Source: Cristatella mucedo (Eukaryota; Bryozoa; Phylactolaemata; Cristatellidae). From it: a stretch of 64,000 nucleotides of DNA. Location of the stretch: positions 5,113,501 to 5,177,500 of the forward strand of contig WPIO01000025.1 of the NCBI GenBank assembly GCA_009760855.2. The letters are read 5' to 3'. How positions within the stretch are numbered: position 1 is the stretch's first letter; each line of letters begins with the position of its first letter. The notes beneath the pieces were generated by a model. It did not search any database. It was not told the origin of the DNA and saw only the letters and a program-made list of their open reading frames with translations. Of the stretch, positions 1-30,324 are shown one piece after another. Both the position numbers and the translations under genes were made by a program.

Positions 1-735
<735 letters not shown>

Positions 736-3149
736 TGCTTGAACTGATCGCAAGCACAACTGCCTGGTTGCAGCCAATGGCAGACAGCCAGCAGCATACT
801 TCCTACCTTCACCTACCATCCAGAGTGACTCACTGCAGTCAGTTGGCAGTCACTATGGCATACGTTTATTTCGTCTTCTTTCCCATATTGGACAAATTCC
901 TGCCTGAGTCTTTGCTCATACAATGTAACACCCAAGCTGCATTGGTGTAATCTGTTGCCACTCTTAGAGATTGGTCGCAGGCACTTCTTGTTTGTTTGCA
1001 AACCCCAGGAACTTGAAAAGCTGCCCCCCCTACTCAGAAGAAGAGAAATAGCACTATCTAGCGTATTATTTATTTTTATGGATACTACTTCATTGTACCT
1101 CGTCAGCATGTGCTTTTTTGCCTGATGCTAAGCATTCTGTTTTGGAACTGCTGTCGGATATATATACCATTTCTTCGGCATCAGACAAATTAAGAGTATG
1201 AAAAAATGCACTTGTGAAGTGCTTTAAAGAAAACAGACAATTTTATATGTGCTGCATGCTAACTATGATTGATTGTGCCTGTGTGGCCGACAACATTCAC
1301 CTTGCTGCCGTTTGTATCGGTCAGCGTGCCAAATCTGTCATTGCATGAATAAGAAAAGATAATCAAGTTGTTCTGCATGAAGACTACTCTATTGACAGTT
1401 TCCTACCTTAGCCAAATTTAGCCGGTAGTTTGCACAAGCGTTGCAATGACTGTTATTCCATTGCTGTTGTGTCTACGACGTCTGCCATTACTGTGGTGCA
1501 GAGGGCCTGCACATACTGGTTGAATCACCAGAGTATTGACCCTTAACATCGTAGTATGGGCATATTGATTATCGTCTATCTATATGAACCATCTTCACAT
1601 TATGTTCACCTTCAAAATTCAATACGTGTCCATGATTGCAGATTATAGGATTTGAGGACTTTAAGTAGCAAAAATTGCTGAACCAAAATCAGAAAATGAA
1701 CTGCTGTCATGTTAAACAATCAGAGCTTAACTTGAGTTTGAAATTTCGTATTGATCCGTCAAGTATTGACCGAGTTATGGAATTTACTAGGCACAAAGCT
1801 ACACTGTAAATGAAGCTGTTTAAACATCCCAAGCATGTACCCCAACAACCTGCAAACTTGTACCTCAATGTGTCAAGGTTCAAGAAGTTGTGACACAAAT
1901 CGTACAGGGATGGATGCATTTATTTATTTATTTACAGATACTTTGCTTCCGGTTTACTTTTGGGGTAGACATGTTTGCCTTATAGTTTGTTAATCTCTTG
2001 CTTGTATGTGGAAATCCTCAAACTTCAGATCCCATGTGTAGCATGATCGTCTTTTTATTAAAGGTACTCTGAACAATTATTCGATGGTTGGACTACTCTT
2101 CTCAGTATTTTCTTGACATTTACCCTATATGCCAACCTCACTAGTAGTGCGCACAGGTGTGGGCAAGCAATGTAATTGTGAACTATGTATAGGAGACCTG
2201 AAAGTTGTACTAGGTGTCAATCAGCCAAAGGGAAATTCTACAGCTAAGCATGATCGACGATAGGACTTAAGGCGACAGATTCTACATATCCATTGACGCC
2301 ATACTTACTAACCGAGTGGTTCATTGTATCTTTGAGTGGAATGAACGGGGTAAAACGACGAAAGTGACATCAAAATACCACCATAAGGCCAGAAATCTGC
2401 ACAAAATGGCTTCCTTTAGTACAAATGTCTTGGAAAGTCCACATTGAAAGCTGTTTTTCCAAGGTATTAGCCCACATACTTCATCTATCCGTGAACGCAA
2501 AGGCAGCCATGCACTGGTCTCCCATGTCTTACCTATACATTTACAGTAGCTGTCATGCCTAAGCTCCAGTTCTTTCTTGTAAAGACCCCCATTCAGCCTG
2601 CAGTATTATATATAGGAATCTTGTACAAACGAAATGCATAGGATCTAATCGCCAGACTTCCAGTCCCATTTAGCCGTGCTGTCATCTTTGGTTGCCAATA
2701 ATAATACCAACCTTTATGTATGTGTACTTATATGTGCACACATTAGTACGTAGTCGAGCTTAGAAGATCTTGCTTCCTTTAATAACTTTAGAACATTTAA
2801 TTTGAATTAAACACCTGGCAGAGCAAGTTGAGAATAATGTAAAGGGTCTATAGTGATGAATCAAACCTTTTGGGGAAACAACTTTTGATATCATTATTGA
2901 GACATTGAGTGGTACGTTTGTTATTTCACATATGTAGTGTGTGCAAGGATGGGGCGAGTGCAGTCGGTCTGCTAGCATTCTCATATGATCACCGTGTTCG
3001 CTACTTAATCCAAATACATTTATAGAAATTTGCCCAGCACGTACTCGCCTATGCTAGGCATCGACTTTTTTCTATGTATACGTGAATGACTGGATGTATA
3101 ACACTAAAAGCAGTAACCTAGAACTTGCAACCTGTGCCCTCAGTGTATC
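736..3149. other. Intergenic or 3' UTR sequence, nothing recognised
   Basis: Downstream of the HECT stop codon. The first few hundred bases are presumably 3' UTR; I see no clear AATAAA close to the stop (AATAAG occurs near 1345). Open frames are short and lack coding character. No repeat family known from elsewhere in the window is evident. Confidence 0.5.
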
Positions 3150-3290
3150 GCCGATGGAGACTGGCACCCCACGACACAAGTCGTGGGTTTGAGTCTTGCA
3201 GAGGACAATCCTTTATTGTCTGCTGCGTTGTGATCGACACAAAACCTCCTCTGATGATATAAATGAGGCACTTGGGTCAGCCAACCTTTT
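3150..3290 (+). repeat. tRNA-derived SINE, family A, diverged copy
   Basis: Contains a B-box-like GGGTTTGAGTC, then the family's conserved AATCCTTTATTG, and the 3' part with CTATATAAATGAGG-like sequence (here GATATAAATGAGGC). The same order occurs at 13545-13655, 40698-40873, 46626-46793, 58045-58208, 61413-61604 and 62478-62634. The 5' tRNA part (A box) is poorly kept. It lies between the HECT and CTC1 genes. Confidence 0.6.
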
Positions 3291-4029
3291 CTTTAATTTT
3301 ACAATTTGTTTGGTGGCAATTCAAAAATTATTTGTGACTTCAAGGTCTGCCACATCATTCTTGGCACCAAATGGGCATCGAGAGCTTCTCGGATTGTGCG
3401 TGCAATATAGAAAAGCTACTATAACATCAGTTTTAGTGACATCAACAGAAAGAACGAGATAACGTAGGTAAATTATCTTAACATTCACTTGCAGCACAGA
3501 GAATTCAGATAACAGTTAATGGGACATCCCTACAGTAAATCCTGAATCTCCATAACTTTTATGATCTTGAGCATGAACATGTCATGTTTCCTGGTAAGGT
3601 ATGTTGCCCACATTTGCCTCTCTGCATCCAGGCAGACTTTGTACGGTACCATATAAGCATCTGAAAAAATTAAAGAAAAATTGCAGATACAAAATCTTCA
3701 CGACTCTACCGAAATCTATCGATTGCAGTCGCAAGCATATCCTATATCTAAGCTAGTGGCTGTTTCATGAGCATGTTTGCCCTAAGGAATCAGGTGACTA
3801 GTGATGCTTGTTACCTAAAAACTTTCCACGTCACATAAGTTTGCAGCCATAAGATCCAACAGAGGCTGGAAATTATGTTGTCAGAAGCTTTAATGCATGT
3901 GGAGGAACAAACTTAGCCTGACATTGGGAATTAGTGACCTTACCAACTGTATGTTCACTCCCTCCAACCATGGGCATACCTAGGTGGCTAGAGAGATCGC
4001 ACTTGGAACCCACTCGGCCAGAGTATATA
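3291..4029. other. Intergenic spacer, nothing recognised
   Basis: AT-rich unique-looking sequence between the SINE at 3150 and the MITE pair at 4030. Short open frames only; no motif that I can support. Confidence 0.4.
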
Positions 4030-4202
4030 CAGTCGACTCTGCTTATAGGAATATGCTCAAGCCGGCAAATGGCCATTCTTATAGGTGGAGTATTCTCATA
4101 TGTGGAGTGGGATTATAGCTAGAGAAAATCTGGGGTGCAGAATTGCTATTCTTATAACTGGAGTATTCCTAGGTCCGATATTTTTATCCAATGAGTCGAC
4201 TA
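4030..4202. mobile_element. Pogo-like (Tc1/mariner) MITE, copy 1
   Basis: The left end is CAGTCGACTCTGCTTATAGG and the right end is the inverted form, ending GAGTCGACTA. Both sides carry a TA dinucleotide (4028-4029 and 4203-4204), the target duplication expected of Tc1/mariner elements. At 173 bp it is non-autonomous. Internal TATAAG/CTTATA words repeat the subterminal motif. Assignment to the pogo/Tigger branch rests on CAG termini plus TA target and is inference. Confidence 0.6.
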
Positions 4203-4222
4203 TAGTGATATATAACTTAGTA

Positions 4223-4520
4223 CAGTCGACTCTGCATATAAGAATATCGGATATAAGAAGTCTGCTTATAAAAATAGCAGTTGTACGTCTGTTTTTTTTG
4301 CAAATTTTACGAAGTTAGAACTCTGCTCTAAGAAACGCACCCAAAAATCGCATTCAAGGAAAAACAACAGACCTCTTTAAATAATATAAGCATTATCATG
4401 TGTCTGAATTTTTTATATTGTTAAATTGACAGTAAAGAAATTCTGTTAAGTTGTAAGCAATATTAGTCTCCGGCAAGTCTATTTGCCGGCCCGAGCCTAT
4501 TCTTATAAGTGGGTCGACTG
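4223..4520. mobile_element. Pogo-like MITE, copy 2, directly beside copy 1
   Basis: Starts CAGTCGACTCTGCATATAAG after a TA at 4221-4222 and ends in the inverted form CTTATAAGTGGGTCGACTG. The base pair after the right end is CA rather than TA, so one target copy is mutated. The terminal inverted repeat is about 25 bp, imperfect, with the AAGAATA block shared on both sides. It is 298 bp, longer than copy 1, with no transposase. Confidence 0.6.
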
Positions 4521-4697
4521 CATATCACATATACCACTAAAATAAGCTTGTTGAATTACTCCATTCTTGACGTCACATTTACATTGCTTCCTTCGTGCTA
4601 CATTTAGTCGTACAAAGAGGGTTCTGTTCTGGTTGCAAGGTCGGCGACAGCCCAATAAGTAAATTTTGCTCCAGAGCTGCTTTACAGAATGCCTTTC

Positions 4698-23765
<19,068 letters not shown>

Positions 23766-24477
23766 TAAAACACATGACCTCAGCTCGCCTTAGAGAGTTG
23801 CACCGTAAAAGTACTTGCACGGCGAACTAAAACAATTCATGTTTACCGCCAAAGTGTCAAGGTCGTCGATACGCAAAACTCGCTAGGAAAGTGCCAATTA
23901 TTTTACTCTTAATACAATTATTTAATACTTTTAGATTTAAAATCTCGTTTTTCTATGGATATAAACTTAATTGGTTGCAACTCCTGAAGGCAACTGAGAA
24001 CAAATAGGGCCACTTTACGACTTCCATGGCTACGGCTGACGGTGGGCAGGCCACAGAAGCGGGATGTTGGGCGGAATATTCCACTTGAAGACAGTCTCTT
24101 CCCTCCCGTCTGCTTCCCACCATCTGCATGCGTAGCTTTTTCATCTGCATCGAATTGTATGACTGCATTTTTCAAAGCTCCTAATGTAGCTTGATTCTGA
24201 AATCTTAACTTAGGAGCTGGTCGTTTCCGGAATCGCTTCGAGCTTGTGGTTTCGTTTCTACGACGGCACTCCCCCCCCAACATTGAGTGAGTGGGCTGTG
24301 CCGCTCGATGTGAAATGCAGGTGGGATGTGCTGTTAGCGATTGATGTGAAGGAAGGCTCGGATTTCGGTGGGCGAGAGAGGCGAAGACATTCGTGCTTCC
24401 CCCTGCTCCGTTCGTGGTGAAATTAACTGGCGGTGTTGCACTGGGGCAGCTCTCAGCTTAGCCGCGATGGGAGCCAT
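23766..24477. other. Region upstream of CTC1, probable 5' UTR and promoter
   Basis: Moves from AT-rich to CpG-richer sequence at about 24200. No TATA box or defined element can be supported; promoter location is inferred only from exon 1 at 23765. Confidence 0.3.
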
Positions 24478-24690
24478 GCCTTAGTGGGTTCGACTAGGGC
24501 ACCTAGTACAGACCTGGCTCCTGATCCACCGAGCTTGGGTTAGAATGGAGCTTCGTGCAGGCGATACAGTAGGAGATGGACTGACTGATGTGCTTGCCTT
24601 AGCGGGTTTGACTAGGAAAGGTTAGAATGAAGCCTGATGCAGACGATGCGACCAGGATGTGCACCAACTAATGTGCTGAAGTAGAAATAG
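24478..24690. repeat. Imperfect direct repeat of about 100 bp
   Basis: GCCTTAGTGGGTTCGACTAGG (about 24479) recurs as GCCTTAGCGGGTTTGACTAGG (about 24596), each followed by GTTAGAATG(G/A)AGC and GCAG(G/A)CGAT. Two diverged tandem units upstream of CTC1. Function unknown. Confidence 0.65.
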
Positions 24691-24942
24691 CAGCTACACG
24701 TGAAGTCGGGAGTTTAGAGAAGAGAGAGTATAAACGAGACGACTGACAGCTTGGGGCTGCAGCTTTGGAAGTCGATGCGAGACTACGCTTCGAGAGCACG
24801 AGAGTCGAACCTACGGAGACAAACAGCTAAATGCAACTTAGACTGCGTAGTTGTGTTCTGTTGGCTACTCGGTTAGCTGCTTGTATCGTGGGGTGCTGTA
24901 GCGGTCCGCCTTCGGGGTTTGGACCATCGCTAGCGACGCGCG

Positions 24943-25172
24943 CATAGGGTAGTTTATTATACGCGGGCTTCCCGTTGCAGCAAATGTAAAGCGCCTAGGG
25001 AGAGATTGAGTTCTCTGAGGGAGCTTTATCAAGTGCATTATTATTATACGGGAGTTCGTGCAGTTAACTCCGTCGGTCCTGTAGGCATCGCGTAAACCCA
25101 CAGGGTAGTTTGTTATACTCGGGCTTCGGGAGTCACGAAGTTAACTCCGTCGGTCCTGTACACGCCGCGTGA
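24943..25172. repeat. Tandem unit of about 75 bp, first copy split by a LINE tail
   Basis: Unit: GGGTAGTTT(A/G)TTATAC, CGGGCTTC, GGGAGT, GTTAACTCCGTCGGTCCTGTA. The copy at about 25102-25172 is intact. In the copy starting 24945 the unit is interrupted after CGGGCTTC by 24972-25047, which is the LINE 3' tail (GCAAATGTAAAGCGCCTAGG ... CAAGTGCATTATTATTAT). Confidence 0.8.
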
Positions 25173-25389
25173 AGCGCTTGCGCCGGCGCGTACCGCTACT
25201 AACAGGCCCACAACAAACTGTCGCTTTCGGCGCCCAGTTGTAACCGCTCATGTTTTAACCGCGCTGCAGCACTGCATCGCACAGTCTACCGGTAGAGAAC
25301 CGGGGGGGGGACTAGCAGCTATCGCCGCGCGGTTACAGTGTTAGTCGTTGACGCACGTTCTGTGCTGCGCGACTGCAACTAAACTTCGG

Positions 25390-25880
25390 AACTATACCGC
25401 CCCGTCAATACGGTCTTTCACACTAGGATTGCGGTAAATGCAGTCGACTTGTCGACAGTCGACGCACTCCTCTACAATGTGATGCACTTGACCGCAGCTA
25501 GCTGGGCCGATACCGCAATCTACCGCTAGGGTCGCCTGCTGCGGATTGCTTGAGAACGCGCGTACGTAATGGCGCAATATATTGTGGGTCCACTTGAACG
25601 ATAGCTTAGTGTATTGTACAATACATGCTGGGGCTTCTCGCAGCCTATTTATGGTGGATACGCAACGGATTCAAATGCATTTTGATGGGTTGAAGGTGCG
25701 ACGAGAGCTTTTGCGGCCAATTTGCGTGAGAATAAGCGAGCCGCAACGGCATGAATTTTGGCGTTACATTATAATGACCATACACAAAATATTCACTCGA
25801 AATTCGATATTCGCGCTTGCGATTTTTTTTCGATTTTTGCTTAACTAGAGTGGTCTTCGGTAGACTGCGGTAGATTTCTT
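25390..25880. repeat. Cluster of inverted GCGGTA/TACCGC words and SalI palindromes
   Basis: GATTGCGGTA (about 25429) and TACCGCAATC (about 25511) are exact inverted partners. Between them lies GTCGACTTGTCGACAGTCGAC-like sequence with three GTCGAC sites in about 21 bp. GCGGTAGATT near 25870 again inverts AATCTACCGC near 25518. Possible terminal or origin-like structure of an unknown element; inference only. Confidence 0.4.
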
Positions 25881-26260
25881 TGCACCCAGTGCTGACCAAC
25901 CAGCGCCACCCAGGTTTATGATGTTCCCATTTAAAAGACGTCAAACCACAACGGTCGACGGCTTTGCCCCAGGGCCGCAGCCACTTCTACCAGCTGACTA
26001 TGCGTCAGCCAATACCGGCACTGATCCGGTGATTACCGGCAGCGCTAGCACGAAAGCCTTCTGAGCGCTCGTTTTTGAGCAAATGGATTTCATGGAATTT
26101 TGAAAAAACTTCCCCAAAATTATTGCTCCAGCAACTCGATAAAATTCTAGGAGCGGCCGGGGCAGAAGGAGGAGGCTACGGTGGTTTACTAGGTGGTTTA
26201 CTTTTAAGGAAGCTCATACGGTTGTGGGAGCCTCTCGAAAAAGAAAATGAAGATTACTAG
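25580..26260 (+). pseudogene. Unidentified coding-like frames, CpG-rich block, left part
   Basis: Three short + strand frames in series look more protein-like than shadows: 25582-25848 (88 codons), about 25919-26063 (start FPFKRRQTTTVDGFAPG, 47 codons) and 26075-26260. The last has KWISWNFEKTSPKLLLQQL, then a Gly-rich hydrophobic stretch GGGYGGLLGGLLLRKLI and an acidic end. I recognise no family. They could be short genes, exons, or remains of an inserted DNA element or virus. Confidence 0.3.
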
Positions 26261-26908
26261 TGGGAAAGTGTATAGCAGGGAGAGCTCAAGCGATGACAAT
26301 GTTAGCAACCCTTGGAGGATTAGAGTAGAAATCTATATATATATGAAGGCTCCCGCGCCGTTTTACCTACAGCAGGCACCAGTGAGTGACGGCGGTCTAA
26401 TCACGAAGTAGTGCTCGTGCTACAAACGTTTGCGACTGCCGAGATGTTAATTCGCGGCTCCTGAATTATAGCGGCGAGATATCGGCGATGCCAGACGATC
26501 CACGGCGAGGCGGCATACAAGCCTCGTGCACAATGTAATGGGCAGCCTTTGAGCACTGTGCGTTGAGCCAGACGCGCGAGTGGCGCCGGTCGGCTGTTCG
26601 GCGGCGCTCCGAAGGGGGGGACGCCGTGCGAGCGCTGCTGCAGTAAGCTGTTTGTAGCTGCCGCTGGACACCAGCAACGGCTGGCTCTCGAATAAACTGC
26701 TGCGAGCTATGGGCGTGGGTTTTGTTGTCTTTAAGTTACGGGCGCACTTCCCCGCTGGCTGCCGAGGTCCGCTGCTGCTGCTGCCGGCGCACCAGCTTTC
26801 GTCGGTGCTCCGAAGCCGGTATTTGGCGTGCGTCGGTGTGGACTAGCACCGCTACGAGTGCAGCCTTTGTGAGTCATGAGGACGTCGGCGGCGCACGAGC
26901 CGCTAGCA

Positions 26909-27095
26909 TAGTGGCTCTCAACCTTCCTAATGCCGTGACCCTTTACTACAGCTTCTCATTCTGTGGCGACCACCAAACGTAAAATTATTGTGTGCGAAAT
27001 GTGGAAATGCGTGTTTTCCGACGGTCTTAGGCGATCCCTGTGAAAGGGTCGTTCGACTCTGAAAGGGGTCGCGACCCACAGGTTGAGAACCGCTG
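26909..27095 (-). mobile_element. SPIN/URR1-like hAT MITE
   Basis: Right end, read inward on the minus strand: CAGCGGTTCTCAACCTGTGG then GTCGCGACCCCTTT and GTCGAACGACCCTTTCACAG. Left end, read on the + strand: TAGTGGCTCTCAACCTTCCT then AATGCCGTGACCCTTTA. The terminal inverted repeat is about 16 bp (CAGxGGxTCTCAACCT). These ends closely match, from memory, the non-autonomous SPIN/URR1 hAT elements of vertebrates. Size is 187 bp, with no coding capacity. No 8-bp target duplication is visible, so the flanks have changed. Confidence 0.75.
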
Positions 27096-27379
27096 TGCCC
27101 TGTTCGAATGGCTCGGTGCAGGAAGTGTCGGACGATTGCGGGAGCCTGTTAGCAATCGTCGTTGCGCCAGTCTCGTTGCTAGCGATTACTTGAGCGAACA
27201 TTGAACCTGAAAGATTGGCGCCATCGAGCTATGTAGGGAAAGAAATATTGAGTGCCTGAACGCTAAAATAGCTGCATTCTCTACCGAACATCAGCATTGT
27301 AAGAAAGGCTCCCCCGATTAACTTTTGCGAGCTACCAAAAATTAAACAAATTGACGAGTAGCCTTGTTCTCATCTGAAG

Positions 27380-27940
27380 CGAATTATAAATATACGCTCG
27401 TGACAAGAATTTTGCGAGGCAGCACTTGCGGCCGATCAGTCTATAGCAGCGTTCGGACGTACTGATTTTGAGAGTGCGAATAACCTGAAGGCAGAAGTAA
27501 ATCAACAGCTGAAGCAAATGAACTATCTGCTGTAAATGCTGCTGCTCGCCGGAAGTCTGCTGAGTGTAATTCCGAGTCTGCAACGACGAGACTGGAGCAT
27601 GAATACGCTAATGACGGCAGCAGTATTGCAATTACTGCGGCTAGCCTGGACGATATGAGGGACGATAAGATTTGCACGCGAGAGCACGGCAATGGCTATT
27701 TATAACGTGCAGCTGTCCAATATAGTAGCCTTGACTGACAACGCCGCCGAACTGATGCGGCTGTTCTTTCCCCGCGTCTGCTATAGCCACTGGGGAGACT
27801 TCACGTTCATGGACTGCCACTTCGATATCGGACAAGCTGCTTTAAGTCTGAGCGAGCATACCGCGGTCGGCATGTACACTACAAGTAATGAGACTGTGGC
27901 CAATTCCCGCTACGGGCCCGACGAATGCCTTTGCTTTTGA
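27380..27940 (+). pseudogene. Unidentified coding-like frames, CpG-rich block, middle part
   Basis: Consecutive + strand frames, offset from each other, look like one decayed coding region. One ends FESANNLKAEVNQQLKQMNY, the next holds VNAAARRKSAECNSES and GSSIAITAASLDDMRDDK, and the third is 27692-27940 (83 codons, MAIYNVQLSNIVALTD, ending DECLCF). Helical, Ala/Glu-rich in the first two. No family recognised. Real coding origin is inferred from amino acid composition only. Confidence 0.35.
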
Positions 27941-28084
27941 TGCGACGAGCATGCAGTAATAAGGCAATAGATCACGCTCCACTGCTTTGCACTGACGTGA
28001 CAGACTCGCGGCTTGTCTATCTTATATAAACTACTTCTTCGTTTCCGCGACGATTCCTCTTAGGCTTTTTGTCTACTTGCGGTG

Positions 28085-28390
28085 GCTCCTTATTCGGCGC
28101 TTCGCAGCGTCTTCGTCACTTCCTCCGCGACGATTAGTCCGCTGCCTGCCACGTGCAGCTTCACGAACGCAATGCCGCCATCGTCGCGCGCAGTCATGCC
28201 GCCGAACTTAGTGCATCCACGACCATGCTTCTGCGGCTAAAATTGGCGCGTCGTAAAAGCGAACGGGTCGAAATTTTTCTGATTTACAGCAACTCCACTG
28301 TTCACTGCGTCTCGTAGGTCTTCCAACGGGTGCACGTTCCGACAAGAAGCTTGATGCTACACGGCGTACCCTACAGACTGTCGAACTCAA
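28085..28390 (-). pseudogene. Unidentified coding-like frames, CpG-rich block, right part
   Basis: On the minus strand one frame carries FYDAPILAAEAW and an overlapping frame continues HGRGCTKFGGMTARDDGG, IAFVKLHVAGSG and EEVTKTLRSAE to a stop at about 28091. A frameshift between the two is likely. It faces the + strand frames at 27380-27940. No family recognised. Confidence 0.35.
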
Positions 28391-28924
28391 TTTAAGGCAG
28401 GCGAGACTGAATTACTGAGATGATGCCAATCATGTATCTGATGAGTCGCAGTTCCAATGGCCCGTACTAGAGTGCAGGGAGCTCTACTCCCCCTTGTGCT
28501 GCATGTAAAAATTGCGTTCTAGTTTGACATGGCTATTGAGAATAGGGCTTAAGGTAGAGGTGCTCGCTTGTCTCCAGCATGTTAAGTGCTGACGTCTTCA
28601 GAGTCTGAAAAGCGAAGGATTTTTTGAGACGCATTGAAGCCCAGCTCGATGCTGTGGTGGCTGTTTGGTGATTAGAATGAATAAAAGACAAATGCAACGA
28701 CAGCTGAGAAGAAGACGTTAGAAAAACGTAGGTGTTAATTTATTTCAGAGCCTAACGAGGTTGCGAAGCCGAACGACGCTACTAACCATCTTTTTCTATC
28801 CATGCCGAGGTAGGCCTGAATTTAAGGAGGGGTTGAGACAACGGCGGCGGGCTAGATCAGCCTGACTAAGACTGCCAAAACATCATTCGCAATACCAGAA
28901 TTAAAACTACTAGGAATCGATTAA

Positions 28925-29325
28925 GTGTGACCCATAACCTTAAATCCTTCGGTAACCACGCCTTTAGTTAGTAAGCTCCCAAAGTCTGGAACTCACTTCC
29001 GACTGGTGTCACGACAAACACTGACTTGGCGACATTTAAAAAGAAGCTACAATGCATCTAATTATCACAGAACTTAGTGGGTCATGTGATTCGTCCTTTG
29101 TGTGCTTATGCGTGCTGACACTGCTTGCAGCTAACCACCACATTTGAATGTTGACCTGGCGCATATCATCTAACCATGCTGTGCTTGCTGTCATTGAGCA
29201 TGCTACCACTGATAATACGATTATGCTTCCTTTGCAGCTATTGTAAAGTGCCTAGAAAGAGTTCAAATTATCTGGAGGCGCTATAGCAAAAGTATTAACA
29301 ATATTGTTATTATCAATATTATCGT
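28925..29325 (+). mobile_element. L2-like LINE, 3' end copy (I)
   Basis: The + strand holds the end of the RT frame in decayed form (CTTAAATCCTTCGGTAACCA; the YAPKVWNS region), the GTGATTCGTCCTTTGTGTGC UTR word and the tail GTAAAGTGCCTAGAAAGAG with an AT-rich end. Confidence 0.8.
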
Positions 29326-29504
29326 GTCAAAGTTCATGGTGAGGCGGCATATATTCTTAAGTGTGGCAAAGTGCAGTGAATTGCATTCAGCGTTGAGCCG
29401 AGCGAAAGTTGCCATTGAGGCTTTGGGCCACTCAAAAGTTAAGTAGTGTTCTGGACGCCATGCAAGAGCTGTTGCAAGCCGTTGCCGATGCTGATCTCAT
29501 GTAA

Positions 29505-29655
29505 CCGAGCTGGTTTGGTCCAGCGGTCAAGGTGCTCGCCCCGACCGAGGCCTGGCCGAGGTCGTGGGCTCGAGCCCCGAGGCACATGTGAAGCGCCTGA
29601 ATAGAGATTTAGTTCTCTTAGGGTGCTATACAAATGAATTATATTATTATAATAT
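29505..29655 (+). repeat. SINE-B: tRNA-like head fused to the LINE 3' tail
   Basis: GAGCTGGTTTGGTCCAGCGG (A-box region) and GTCGTGGGCTCGAGCCCC (B box) form a tRNA-like head. It is followed at once by GTGAAGCGCCTGAATAGAGA, TTTAGTTCTCTTAGGGTGC and TATACAAATGAATTATATTA, which is the LINE's 3' terminus. A matching copy lies at complement 36345-36502. Confidence 0.8.
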
Positions 29656-30320
29656 TATTAACCATCCGTCGCTGTCAAATAGACTTCTCAACGATACGTA
29701 CAATGGACTCCTTATATTGTAAGTTGTGGGCGCTCCTCGTTGTACCTTGTTCAGTTCTGTCGGGTACGCTGCTCCGTGCCGCTGCTCTGCACCTACAAGT
29801 CCTTTGCTAAAGCTCCGAGGCTCGGGGTTTGAAGAGTATTTTTCACGCTTCGGCGATAACCAGCACCGCTCCGAGCGCTGCGTTTGTGGCCTCAAGACTT
29901 CAGCGTAGAAGTGGCTACGCACTGATGCCGGTGGTAGAAGAATACGGCGGCAATGAGGAGCATTCACCTGAAACTTCATCGGTATCATAAATCCTCATCC
30001 ATGGCATATGGCATATGGCATATGACATTCGATTCAACCACCAGCCACCGACGACCGCTCGTTTCCATCACCACCACTAGCGTAGCACTCTCTTACGATG
30101 CCAATAGCACAGCTCAACTGCGTCTGTCTCAAAGTTTAGAGCTCAACTGCAGGACGATTACACGACTTAGGCTTCAATGCCGCCTAACTGCAGATAATGA
30201 CGTATACAGATTCTAGTTATTATTATAGTGGAACCATGGATTATATCTTGCCAGTCATACTATAGCTAATGTGTCGCGCCAACGCATCACAGCTCCCTCT
30301 TGAAATTGCATCTTAAACTA
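29656..30320. other. Intergenic, no feature recognised
   Basis: Contains a small tandem ATGGCATATGG-type repeat near 30000-30025. Open frames at 29726-29908 and 29953-30216 have no family resemblance. Confidence 0.4.
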
Positions 30321-30324
30321 TTTG

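Noticed and set aside
26447..26677. Possible LTR or primer-binding site (TGGCGCCGG near 26581)
   Set aside because: No paired LTRs, polypurine tract or gag-pol homology was seen nearby.
29505..29590. tRNA gene
   Set aside because: A- and B-box-like words are present, but a complete cloverleaf could not be drawn and the LINE tail follows directly; it is a SINE head. The same holds for the family A copies.
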